Program-made: the position numbers and the translations under genes | Part shown: piece by piece, positions 51,540 through 62,394 of the stretch | How positions within the stretch are numbered: position 1 is the first letter of the stretch | Layout: each line of letters opens with the position of its first letter | Notes under the pieces: generated by a model | What the model was told of the DNA's origin: nothing | What the model saw: the letters and a program-made list of their open reading frames with translations, nothing else | Database searches by the model: none | DNA from: Siphonodentalium dalli | Lineage: Eukaryota > Mollusca > Scaphopoda > Gadilida > Siphonodentaliidae | Assembly (NCBI GenBank): GCA_032622095.1 | Contig: CP136062.1 | Location: forward strand, 38,876,918 to 38,940,917 | Direction of reading: 5' to 3' | Length of the DNA stretch: 64,000 nt

Positions 51540-53306
51540 TGGAGTTTGGTTAACCCTTCTGATGGCCGCGGTACTGCTATATCTATAAATGGAATTGCCT
51601 CGGGGATCACTCATGTCGTAACCGGGAAATCGATGTAAGTACATCAATGATCAAGATCACATTAACACCGGCAACGCAGACGGGATCTGATTGAATACGT
51701 TTTCATACATTCGCAGTTTTGGACAAAGAACCAGTCTATTTAACAAGATATATTGAAAACATACCAGAAAACAAGCCTGGGTTTAGTGTGTCTGTCATTT
51801 GCAGAATGAGGTCCCCATAGGGTGAATTTAGTGACGCTATCCCCCATATCGGGCTAGCATCACTAAAGTCACCATATGGGGACCTCATTCTCCTTATAGT
51901 CCTCGTATTCTCAGCAAAGTTTCTTTATTTTCAAATTTCGATAGAAACTTCTTCACATAGATTCCATTTCATTTTTAGTTTAGTTTCTCTACCCTATATC
52001 GCCAAATTGGCAGACGGCACATTGCATAATCGAGGTTCCCAATGGGTGTACATAACAATATTCACAATTTGGGAACTTCAATCTGAGTTTATGTCTCCCA
52101 TAGCTGATGATGCCATGCATAATGAGGTCCACAGCGGGTGAATTTAGTTATGCTAGCCCGTCTTGTGGGATAGCATCACTAAATTCACCCTCTGGGGACC
52201 TCATTCTGCAAATTACAGGCACACTAAACTCAGGCTTACAAGATAGTCACAACACAATGACAGACGACAGATTAGGTAGCAACGTCCATTCACTAAACAA
52301 TTTTATCAACTCTAACCCATTCTATAATAAATGGATTCTCCTACCCAATTATAAAAGTGTGCATTGGAATGGACTATTATTCATTTGGATGCGGGATGAT
52401 AAAGTGATACAAGCAAACGACAGATAAATAAAAGTGGAGACTGAGCCTTATATATTCACTGAAATGTTTAGATAAGTTGATTTTTTTGCCGAGTTTCGCG
52501 CATTAGACTGAGGTCCCAAGCGGGTGAATTTGGTGATGCTAGCCCGCCTTGCAGGACAGCGTCACTAAATTCACCCTCTGGTGACCTCATTCTGAAAATG
52601 ACAGGCACAGTAAACTCAGGCATAACAGAGAGTCACAATACAATGGCAGACGACAGATTAGGTAGCAATTTTATCAACTCTAACCCTTTCTATATACTAA
52701 ATTGATTCTCCTATCCAATTATAAAAGTATACATTGGAATGGTCTATTATTCATTTGGATGGATGATAAGGCGATACAAGCAAAAGACAGATAAATAAAA
52801 GCCTTTTATATTGACTGAAATGTTTAGATAAAGTTGATTGTTTTTCCGAATTTCACGCATTAGACTGCATGCATGTCCATTGTCCCTATATTGAACCAGC
52901 CGCCCGATTTATAGTAACCTGACCCCGTTTGACCTAGTAACCGGGCTAGACTAGAGTTGAATTCGTTAAGTTAGTTTAACCCTTCTGATATATAATCGAG
53001 ATTCTGATACGTCATGTAAACATGTATCTATTAATCGAATATTTTCCGGTATTATTAATTTCGTAACCGGAAAATCGATGCAAATACATCATTGGTCAAG
53101 ATCATATTAATTTAACACCCACTTAATACCGGGATTTTATACAACTAAATTCGTTGAGTGAGTTCAGCCCTTCTGTGTGATATCTGTAAATATAATATAA
53201 CTACCTCGGAGATACATGTAACTAAGTTCACAGCCAAACAATCGACAGACATTCATCGGGATCACCCATTTCGTAACCGGAAAATCTATATAAGTATATT
53301 AATGTG
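51540..53306. repeat. Locally duplicated region with family E palindromes
   Basis: A segment with TTAACCCTTCTGAT, TCGTAACCGG-AAATCGATG and ATCAAGATCA-ATTAACACC occurs at about 51548-51680, 52978-53120 and, diverged, 53160-53305. A ~390-bp block starting at a GAGGTCC palindrome occurs twice in tandem (52120-52497 and 52509-52871), sharing ACAGACGACAGATTAGGTAGC-like and CATTGGAATGG-CTATTATTC sequence. The open frame 52107-52427 lies in this block and is not conserved in the second copy. Confidence 0.75.
51772..52238. mobile_element. Family E element with AAGCCTGGGTTTAGTGTG ends
   Basis: AAGCCTGGGTTTAGTGTGTC and CATTTGCAGAATGAGGTCCC on the left face GGGACCTCATTCTGCAAATT and AGGCACACTAAACTCAGGCT on the right. 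Each end itself carries a short palindrome (51803-51892 and 52120-52207). Confidence 0.7.
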
Positions 53307-53988
53307 TCAAACGCCGCTACTAATCGGATCAAGGCTCGAGCATCAAACACCGCTACTAACTGGCTCCAGACTCGATATTCAAACACCGCTACTAACTGGC
53401 TCCAGTCTCAAGCGTCAAACACTGCTACTAACTGGCTCCAGACTCGAGCGTCAAACACCGCTACTAACTGGCCCCAGACTCGATCTTCAAACACCGCTAC
53501 TAACTGGCTCCAGGCTCGATCTTCAAACACCGCTACTAACTGGCTCCAGACTCGAGCGTCAAACACCGCTACTAACTGGCCCCAGACTCGAGCGTCAAAC
53601 ACCGCTACTAACTGGCCCCAGACTCGATCTTCAAACACCGCTACTAACTGGCTCCAGTCTCAAGCGTCAAACACTGCTACTAACTGGCTCCAGACTCGAG
53701 CGTCAAACACCGCTACTAACTGGCTCCAGACTCGATCTCCAAACACCGCTACTAACTGGCTCCAGACTCGAGCGTCAAACACCGCTACTAACTTGCTCCA
53801 GACTCGATCTTCAAACACCGCTACTAACTGGCTCTAGACTCGATATTCAAACACCGCTACTAACTGGCTCCAGACTCGATCTCCAAACACCGCTACTAAC
53901 TGGCTCCAGACTCGATCTCCAAACACCGCTACTAACTGGCTCCAGACTCGATCTCCAAACACCGCTACTAACTGGCTCCAGACTCGTG
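53307..53988. repeat. 36-bp minisatellite, 19 units
   Basis: Units read CAAACACCGCTACTAACTGG then CTCCAGACTCGATCTT, with variants GCGT, TATT and TCTC in the last positions. Because 36 is divisible by three, several frames on both strands are open for hundreds of codons (for example 53158-54018 plus and 53408-53638 minus). A block of units (CTCAAGCG followed by CTCGAGCG) occurs twice, at about 53407 and 53659, indicating duplication of a 7-unit segment. I do not call a protein. Confidence 0.95.
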
Positions 53989-54867
53989 TGTGATGGTGTT
54001 TGTGTGTATATACCATAATGAATATGAACTGGTTTATAGTCAATCAGATATCGAAATATCTATGAATAGCAGCGCGAGTCCTTTGTCCGCCATAACGGGA
54101 TCAGAACCGATTCTTTGTTTAATTAAAGCAGCATTAACGACCGTTTTATGCCAACATGGAACAGAAATGAACAGCATTTAATTGATATGTGATGTATGAT
54201 ATTGCTGATAGTTTGCTCTGTTATGCGCCGTAGAACGGTAATCGATGTTGTATGCGGGCGGCTATTCGATGTATTTCCAAAACGAGGGAAAGTTACGAAA
54301 ATAGCAACCAGTGTTGTCAAATATGCTATATAGGGTCTTCGCCCGCGAGGGGCTGCTTGACTTCAACTACATTTGCTTCATTATGGACTACATGTACATC
54401 AAATTCCGAATTAAGTGAGATTACATGTTTGCCCTTTGGGGATTTTGTACCAACTGTTTGGATAATATCAGACCACCTGTATTGGTATATTTCCCTTCGA
54501 GTCGAAAATAGTAAAAGAAAAATCAAATCTTGGTCTAATGCGTACGGAGACAAGTGAACAAGAGCATTGTTTGGTAAAATACGCCCGTTGGCCATTTCGA
54601 TTTGTACTACCGCAAAATACAATAACAATTTGAGCTTTCGCATAATATCTCAATGCCAAAATGCTGTCAAATTCTAAGTAAAAAACGGCCGTAACTTGGC
54701 CTGTATTTTTAGCTGGGAAACACATGTACCAGCTTTGGGTCAGATAAAATAATCCAAACAGGAGTTATCGTGTAGTTTAATTTTGTTCTGTTTATCCAGT
54801 TAATTACTGTATTATTATACAATTGTATACACATGGGCTCTATACCATTGCTTGATGGAGTGCGATC
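53989..54867. other. Intergenic, unassigned open frames
   Basis: Both strands are open across 54252-54643 (plus 101 codons, minus 105 codons starting MRKLKLLLYFAVVQIEMANG). I found no recognisable domain in either and no clear splice sites. A relic of a LINE endonuclease was considered but not supported. Confidence 0.25.
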
Positions 54868-54868
54868 A

Positions 54869-54869
<1 letters not shown>

Positions 54870-54914
<45 letters not shown>
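54870..54914. repeat. (TA)n microsatellite
   Basis: About 22 uninterrupted TA units. Confidence 0.97.
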
Positions 54915-54916
<2 letters not shown>

Positions 54917-54949
54917 GTTAACGACGATAGGCGTCATATCGGGGATATT

Positions 54950-55495
54950 GATGACTGTGGCATGAAGAATAACCGCATAATGATAACACGGTAAAATACA
55001 ATCACGTGACATGAGGTACATGTATAACCTTACAATGATAACACAGTATAATACAACCACGTGCCATGGGGTATAACATTACAATGATAACACAGTCAAA
55101 TACAACCACGTGCCATGAGGTATAACCGTATAATGATAACACGGTAAAATACAACCACGTGACATGAGGTACATGTATAACCTTACAATGATAACACAGT
55201 ATAATACAACCACGTGCCATGGGGTATAACATTACAATGATAACACAGTCAAATACAACCACGTGCCATGAGGTATAACCGTATAATGCTAACACGGTAA
55301 AATACAACCACGTGACGTGAAGTATAACCGTATAATGATAACATAGTAAAATATAATCACGTGACATGAAGTATAACCGTATAATGATAAAACGGTAAAA
55401 TACAATCACGTGACATGATGCATAACCATATAATGATAGCATGGTAAAATATAATCACGTGACATGGAGTATAACCGTATAATGATAAAACGGTA
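54950..55495. repeat. ~50-bp tandem array with a CACGTG in most units
   Basis: Units read ATAATGATAACACGGTAAAA and TACAATCACGTGACATGA followed by GGTATAACC, with length variants (extra ACATGTAT). About ten units are readable. A three-unit block of ~152 bp occurs twice in succession (starting near 55013 and 55166), so there is a higher-order repeat. Minus-strand frames are open and repetitive. Confidence 0.9.
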
Positions 55496-55594
55496 TCATA
55501 AAACGACGCGATGAGCGATATAGTGTGTGAACTGAGCTGATAATGATACTATTGCAAAGAAAACGAGCTGGATATGACAAGATTCCATGAATCT

Positions 55595-56280
55595 CAAACC
55601 AAACCAGTGATATCACATTTAAGACTGTTTCATACCACTCCCAAACCAAACCAGTGATAGCGTATTTAAGACTTTTTATACCGCTATCAAACCAAACCAG
55701 TGAAAGAATATATAAGACTGTTTTATACAACTCTCAGACCAAACCAGTGATAGAATATATAAGACTGTTTTATACCACTCTCAGACCAAACCAGTGATAG
55801 AATATATAAGACTGTTTTATACCACTCTCAGACCAAACCAGTGATAGAATATATAAGACTGTTTTATACCACTCGCAAACCAAACCAGTGATAGAATATA
55901 TAAGACTGTTTTAAACCACTCTCAGACCAAACCAGTGATATAATATATAAGACTGTTTTATACCACTATCAAACCAAACCAGTGAAAGAATATATAAGAC
56001 TGTTTTATACCACTCTCAGACCAAACCAGTGATAGAATATATAAGACTGTTTTATACCACTCTCAGACCAAACCAGTGATATAATATATAAGACTGTTTT
56101 ATACCACTCTCAGACCAAACCAGTGATAGAATATATAAGACTGTTTTATACCACTCTCAGACCAAACCAGTGATAGAATATATAAGACTGTTTTATACCA
56201 CTCTCAAACCAAACCAGTGAAAGAATATATAAGACGAAGAAGACATACCACTGTCTCAAACCAAACCAATGATAGCATAT
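55595..56280. repeat. 47-bp minisatellite, about 15 units
   Basis: Units read AGACCAAACCAGTGATAGAA then TATATAAGACTGTTTTATAC and CACTCTC. The first units are more diverged (GCATATTTAAGACT), and the rest are nearly identical. Each unit carries an ATATATAAG box. Confidence 0.95.
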
Positions 56281-56683
56281 TTAAAGGTACTAAATCCGAT
56301 GAGACGGTCCCCATGTCATCAAGATACAACAACAACAACAACAACATTTCTTCAAAATACGCTTTAGTTGTCAGAATCGATTAATTGCAACAAAATATTC
56401 CTAGCCACTGCCAACTATGGTATCAAATTTCCCAAAACGTGTTATCAACATGTTGTTCAACGAAATTTGGCCGTATTACCACTTGGTTTTAGAGTTATCC
56501 ATCCTCATCCGCAATTTTGTCCGAGAAGGTCGGCTTGTCGACTTTTTGTCAGCCGCCAAAAAGTACCGATGGTGAAAAATAATAGATTTAAAAAATCGAC
56601 ATCTGATCACTCTGAGCTTTGATGTGTCAAATATTGATTACCCCCGAAGCCAAAGAAATAGTAATTTGCCTATTTGGGTGTGT
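56281..56683. mobile_element. TTAA-bounded repeat (family FF), copy 3, with family Z part
   Basis: TTAAAGGTACTAAATCCGAT, CAACAACAACAACAACATTT and TCAGAATCGATTAATTGCA match 9016-9150 and 30635-30748. Farther right, AATAATAGATTTAAAAAATC and GCCAAAGAAATAGTAATTTG match family Z at 49240-49560, so FF and Z may be parts of one longer element. It is interrupted by the MITE at 56684. Confidence 0.65.
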
Positions 56684-56940
56684 TTAACCCATTACCCAAC
56701 AGAACGGTCCTGTGCCAATGCATTCTCGTATATATGCGAGTCGACCATAGGTCGCCTCGCATATATAAGAGAATGCATTGGCTTAACACATATTAAAAAT
56801 GATAAAATTGTCAAAGAATGTAGAAAAATATTATAATTTTTTTTTTACGTCAATGCATCCTCTTATATATGCGAGGCGACCTGTGGTCGACTCGCATATG
56901 TAAGTGAATGCATTGGCACAGGGCATAACTGTAACCATCA
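56684..56940 (-). mobile_element. Double-hairpin MITE (family A), right end lost
   Basis: TTAACCCATTACCCAACA begins the element. The hairpins lie at about 56714-56782 and 56849-56917. The right subterminal segment stops after GTAACCATCACAA, where CAAAGAAATAGTAATTTG, also present just upstream of the element (56651-56668), is repeated (56941-56958). Confidence 0.85.
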
Positions 56941-57108
56941 CAAAGAAATAGTAATTTGGGAGCATTATTTCGGAAAGTGCGTCTTTAATTGTGTCCTGTA
57001 GATTTATCGATGTTGGTAGTACGACTCGGTGCTATTAAGAACAAGTATACCGTTGGTTTTTCACAAATGTGTCATTTGTTTTTGTCATTAACAAATGAAA
57101 TATGTCAC
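56941..57108. other. Continuation of family Z sequence
   Basis: After the repeated 18 bases the sequence continues as in family Z (GGGAGCATTATTTCGGA) and then becomes unassigned. Confidence 0.4.
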
Positions 57109-57444
57109 TTTAAATGGGTACTGTTCACTAAATCCGGTCATTTATGGGACAATCTCCTTTTATACTCAACAGAATAAATGCAACAAATTAATTAATTTGA
57201 GCCATGGATTACTGCAAAATACAAAACAAAAATATGGTAATTATAATGAAAATGATTTTACGACTGGAGTCATAAATTCATTTTCATTATAATTACCATG
57301 TTACTTGCATCGTTCAAAAAGCACATGAATGTATTTTACACTTATCCATGGCTCAAATTCATTCATTTGTTGCATATATTCTGTTGAGTATAAAAGGAGA
57401 GGGTCCCATAAATGACCTTATTTAGTGAACAGTACCCCTTTAAA
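57109..57444. mobile_element. TTTAAA-flanked MITE (family C), copy 4
   Basis: TTTAAATGGGTACTGTTCAC and TAAATCCGGTCATTTATGGG on the left face CCCATAAATGACCTTATTTA and GTGAACAGTACCCCTTTAAA on the right. This is the best preserved copy and gives the full terminal inverted repeat (more than 60 bp). Confidence 0.9.
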
Positions 57445-58867
57445 ATGAATTACCCATTTCAGCGTAATGTCGTATACTACAAATGTAGATGCGCGCGACG
57501 CTCGCTTTCAATCCAGACGCATTATACAACTTCATGGTAATATGAATTTAATGTTATACATAATTTTACATTTTAAGATATTGACACCGTTTATTCGAGT
57601 TAATTAGTTAAATCATAGACGGGACATATGTATAAGGCAACACAGTACTCAACCCATTAGAGCCCATCATCAGTCTTTCGAATGGAAACCTTATAAATAA
57701 TAAAACATATCGCCTCGTAGATTAGAAACGCGCCGAAACATGTGTGTGCCTTTGTTATGTAGATGACCCACGCGATATTATATACCACCGCATCGTGTTC
57801 GGTCCAAATAAAAAACAGCCAATTTCCTGCTTTCCCAAACACATTGTTTGAATTCAAATGTATCTGTCGTGTGACTAGGTAGCAATACACGATTTCCAGC
57901 AATTTTGCCAACCTGGGAGGGGGTATTGTACTTCAAATCAATGCTGAGCCATTATCTTTGGCATATGTCCCATCAAGCATGTTTTAATTTCGACAGAATT
58001 TTAGGTATACTCATACGTCTGTACTTTAGCTTCTATGTACAATTTGTCACTGAGTTATGCCCCTTGGGTTGCACACACACAACGCTCAATTTTACCATTT
58101 TTTAACTCAAATTGACATTTTCAACTCAAAAACAGACCATGATAGAGCGAATGTCAGTAAATAAGCTTATTCCACCTGATACAGCTATGTTAGAGCTGAG
58201 AAATATTTGAAATAGAAAACAATTTATCGTATCAATTTGAAAAAACTGTCTTGCGAGCCCAGATGACAGAATTCAGGGGACAGAAATCGGGCTATTTTCC
58301 TGTAACCAATAAAACAGAGTTGGCCTTCACTGAATACGAAAACCCTGTTGCGTATCAAAATGTTTCACTTTTTTGAGAACTTTCCCAGTTTTGTAAAATA
58401 ATTAAACCTTCAAACCAGTAATGACACATTGAACACAGGCTACACTGGCTGTTATGCCCCCAGATACTTACTTTCTATTTTTCAGACCCCCTACAACCCG
58501 TGAAATCGTGTACTGCTACCCTAGCAGATTAGGTTTCAGAAACAATGATCGAGCAATTATATATTCGGCAAATGAGACCGATATTCAATTGGGGAGGTTT
58601 TGTTCACGTTGAGGTACATTTTCGATACCAATGTCGCGTATGTTGTCGCCCATAGTGTTCTGCGATATCGTTTGAAACATTTGAGTATTATATATTACTA
58701 GCAGAAACATACTCCTTTCGGTATCCTTTATTCAGCGGTCCATGTGTGCGATTTGTCCACACTTTTATCTTTCAGACATTTTGTACAAAACAAAATTAAT
58801 TAATAAATAAGTATTTTAATTAATATATATATATTTTAATATGACGCCGTTATAACATCCGCAGGGG
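57445..58867. other. Intergenic, no feature recognised
   Basis: A minus ORF (57657-57911) is hydrophobic, and a plus ORF begins at 57905. Neither shows a family signature or splice context. No repeat shared with the rest of the window was noticed. Confidence 0.4.
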
Positions 58868-58956
58868 TACCCCAAGTCACCATACAAAATTTGGTTGAAA
58901 TCGGTCCAGGGGTCTGGGAGAAAAATCGACAGACGGTCAGGCAGATACTAATCTAG
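58868..58956. repeat. 3' part of another (CAGA)-type dispersed repeat
   Basis: CAAAATTTGGTTGAAATCGG and CCAGGGGTCTGGGAGAAAAA then CAGACGGTCAG. The TTGGTTGAAATCGGTCCA phrase is common to many invertebrate dispersed repeats. It joins family K at CTAG. Confidence 0.55.
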
Positions 58957-59269
58957 TATATATTTTGGAACTTCTGTCTGTCTGTCTGTGTGTATGCATG
59001 TGTGTGTTATAGACTCGAAAACTGCTCGTGCGACCGTGTCCTCGACCTTGCTCAAATACGCTCATATAGGCATGTTTCTGGACCTCGACCGATCGGACTC
59101 TAATTTAGTATGTAGGCCTACTTTGATACCGGGAACATTATGGGCGGGTCCATTTTCACGTGCGACCGTGTCCTTGACCTTGACCTTGACCTCGCTCATA
59201 TACGCTGATATAGACATGTTTATGGGCAAATCCTTATATAGCCCGGACGAAGTCGGGCACATCAGCTAG
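58953..59269 (-). repeat. CTAG-bounded dispersed repeat (family K), copy 3
   Basis: This is the reverse of 21506-21793: it starts CTAGTATATATTTTGGAACT with CTGTCTGTCTGTCTGTG, contains CCTTGACCTTGACCTTGACC and ends AGCCCGGACGAAGTCGGGCA before CAGCTAG. Confidence 0.8.
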
Positions 59270-59997
59270 TCTATTATATATTTTGGAAGATCTGTGTGTG
59301 TGTGTCTGTCTGTAATCGATGGACTCGAAAACGGCCAAACCGATTTCGATGAAACTTGGTATGTGGGGGTATTTTCGGCCGGGGAGTGACATAGGCTTAC
59401 TAATTTGCCCGTGCGACGTGACATTGACCTTGAAATCGGTCATTTCAAGGTCAAACGCCCGAATATCACGGGATTTCGATGAAACTTGGTATGTGGGGGT
59501 AGCTTCGGACGGGGAGTGGCATAAAACTATTAATTTGCCCATGCGGCGTGACCTTGACCTTGACATCGGTCATTTCAAGGTCAAACGCCCGAATATCACG
59601 GGATTTCGATGAAACTTTGTATGTGGGGGTACTTTCGTATGGGGAGTCTCATAAGCATATTCATTTGTGCGACATGACATTGACCTTGAAATCGGGTCAA
59701 TTCAATGTCAAATCGCCAATTTTGATTGGATTTCGACGACATTTATACATAGGGTTACTTTAGTCCACTGAGTGTTTTGAACGGGTCAAATCGTGACCCC
59801 GACCTGACCTTGACCTTCAAAATGATCAATTCAAGGTCAAATAGGGTAAAACCGGATGGATTTCGACGGGCACGTTTGTCAGGTACTTTTGTCCGGGCAG
59901 TGTTTTGGACTGGTCAAATCGTAACCCCACTTGACCTTGACCTTCAAAATGGACAATTCAAGGTCAAAGCCCGGACGAAGTCGGGTCACCTTCTAGT
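59266..59997 (-). repeat. Family K-type repeat with internal ~120-bp tandem units
   Basis: It lies between CTAG boundaries and ends GCCCGGACGAAGTCGGGT as copy 3 does. The interior has four to five units built on CCGATTTCGATGAAACTTGG, TATGTGGGGGTA, TGACCTTGAC and TTTCAAGGTCAAA. Each unit carries TGACCTTGA on one side and TCAAGGTCA on the other. Confidence 0.8.
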
Positions 59998-60730
59998 ATG
60001 ATATATTTTGAACGTTTGGTGTTCTTAAAATGCCCCAAATTTGTTGACACCAGATTAGGCTAAATTTGCTAAGCACATTTTCCCCTAACACACAGTGACT
60101 CTTCAACACCACAACAATTATCGAAGTTAGTATCATGTACCTGTAAAACTGGCGATATAAGTCAGGTTCGGTTTCACGTGTGTGTAACATGTAACGTGTG
60201 TTGCCATTGTCGATGTATGTGTCGTGAATCACCTCACCATTTCGTCTACACGCGTACGTACACGGACAAACCGTCTAGAAGTGGTGTGTTCAATGTGTAA
60301 TATATGAAACTTGTAGCAAAGAGGAATAATCTAATCTTATGACAACAAAAAGAGCGACAAAATCTATACAGGCAGAAAAACAATGGGATTTTACTGCGCG
60401 GAAATATCTTATTTTGACTGAAGCCAACTGAAAGTATCGGTGGTAGAATTGTGTCAGTTTGTCCTCACCACTGTTATTTAAAAAATTCGCTAGATGTCGC
60501 CGTTATCAATAAACTTGTAGGTTTGGCGCCGTAAGACTTTGCCCGCCATGTACATCTTCATATTGATGCGATGTAACACAAGTTGCAAGTTGCACATAAG
60601 TGTGACTGAACCTTTCTATTATGTTGTGGTTACAAGTTACCTGTCTAGCGGCTGAAAGTATATATTGCAACTCTAAAGCTATCTTGTTATAATATGTATA
60701 TATATGAAGGCGTCAGTCTTTCAGTCATCA
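59998..60730. other. Intergenic, no feature recognised
   Basis: No supported feature. Confidence 0.4.
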
Positions 60731-61123
60731 TAGAGACCTTTCGCAAAATCACGAATACGATTACGGATACGGAAATATCCTGCAATTATACGGCAAATTT
60801 TCGAACTTTACGCACGGGGGTTCTTATATGAGACTAAATATACACCACGCAGTTTAATTATGTGCAGATGTGTCAAGTATGTGCCACTGGTCCTGATCGG
60901 GGACGCTGTAACATTACCCGTGTGGTGTATTACCCACGGATAAGAACATTGGACTGAAAGAGACACACATTACTTTTTTCTATCAAATATATGTGTAACT
61001 AAATATAGTGGGGCATATGCGTCTCGCGAATTACCCATCGCAGGCAAATTGTGATGGTGTCAACCTTCTAGGACAATATATCCTATCCGTAATCGTAATC
61101 GTGAATTTTGCGAAAGGTCTCTA
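60731..61123 (-). mobile_element. TA-flanked MITE with GAGACCTTTCGC ends (family F), copy 2
   Basis: TA duplications and a perfect outer repeat GAGACCTTTCGCAAAATCAC / TTTTGCGAAAGGTCTC. The interior is the reverse of 27713-28103, with similar length. Confidence 0.9.
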
Positions 61124-61867
61124 TAAACCAGTAGCATATAGGGTTTTAGTTCCTTGCGGAACTTGCTTGTATGATCACAGACCGCCCATTAAGAGTCTAA
61201 AACTAATATGGGATCACCACAACAATTAGGATAACCACTCTGTAACTACTGCCATATTGTTTTTTACGTATTAAGGTGAACAATATGGCACAGCTTCGTG
61301 GCGTATTGCCATCGTGTCTACTCTAGCAACGAGACAGTCGTTGGTTGGTTGGATGATAATCTTTATGCCTTCCCATAGCAGATGTAGGCTGATTTTGGGA
61401 TAGTTCCAAATGAGGGCAAAGCAACTGAACAGACAAGACAGTTTGGAATAGAAAATTTGAATAAATGTGTGCAGTTCATTCAATGGCGTTGATATATCAA
61501 TAATTTGCCGTTGCTATGCATGGGTGACAATTAGTATGGTCAATTTGCAGCAAACAAGACACAAACGAGATGTGTCATGTTTGAAAAGTAATGGTCATAA
61601 TTAATAGCACAAGCTAATCCACGGTCCTGGTTAGAAGGTCTCCATTGAGGGGGTGTCCATCCTGGGCATCTCCCAGTTGAAGCAGACCAGTTTCCATTTG
61701 CAACTTATTGGACGTTATTGGTCTTGTGGCCACTAGCCAGAGGGGCATAATCCGCTGAGGCGACCACGGTTCTGCCCAGTATGAGGACATTGTGAGATCT
61801 GAACATGGAAATTGTAACAATAATGATATCTATTCGTCTAACTGCAGTCAAATTCACATGGCCGTTG
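61124..61867. other. Intergenic, no feature recognised
   Basis: No supported gene or repeat. Confidence 0.4.
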
Positions 61868-61950
61868 GGAGGCTGGTCTCAAGCTTTCCAATCGTTAGAT
61901 TATTCCAGTCTGACACCCACCACTAAGGTTTGAATATTTCAGTCCACAAT
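61868..61950. repeat. Family P dispersed repeat, fragment
   Basis: CTCAAGCTTTCCAATCGTTA and AATATTTCAGTCCACAATTT parallel 5265-5350. Confidence 0.45.
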
Positions 61951-62390
61951 TTTTTTTCGCATAGTTCATATATTTATACCCGGACGGGATTCGTAGAGCG
62001 AGCAAAAATGATGGTATGAGACAGTCGATATCTGTTGGTTGAGTTCAGTTAGGTGAGTTCAGGCTGGGCCGTAAAAATATTTGGCAAATGTTTTGGCCAA
62101 TTCTGATTTCTGTTTGGCCAAATTAAATCCTCATTTTCTGGTCTTACAATTATATATTCTTGCGCCATTTTCGAGTAAATTACGACATATATAGGTTCCC
62201 GGTCATGAGGGCACACTCACCTACGACTAATCCATGACAACGAATGAACAATCGTGGATTCGAATCTGGCCTCGGCTACATGAAATTAAGGTGACAATTA
62301 CCGGTTTAGGTAACACCATATGTGTTTTTGTTATGTTTTTGTACATCGTCGCTTCAGTAAGCCATCAATGTCACGACGTTGTCAGATTTA
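61951..62390. other. Intergenic, no feature recognised
   Basis: GTGGATTCGAATCTGG at 62253 resembles a tRNA B-box, but no A-box or cloverleaf was found. Confidence 0.4.
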
Positions 62391-62394
62391 TTGT

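Noticed and set aside
53158-54018. 286-codon plus-strand ORF of 12-residue repeats
   Set aside because: The 36-bp minisatellite is open in several frames on both strands, and no signal peptide, domain or non-repeat coding context was seen.
54252-54643. LINE endonuclease relic (SDHLYWYISL on the plus strand)
   Set aside because: Only the SDH triplet fits; surrounding residues lack the expected endonuclease motifs, and the opposite strand is equally open.
57657-57911. Hydrophobic 84-codon minus-strand ORF
   Set aside because: No family signature, splice sites or conservation evidence; random AT-rich DNA often yields hydrophobic frames.
62250-62290. tRNA-like B-box GGATTCGAATC
   Set aside because: No A-box at the right distance and no cloverleaf stems.
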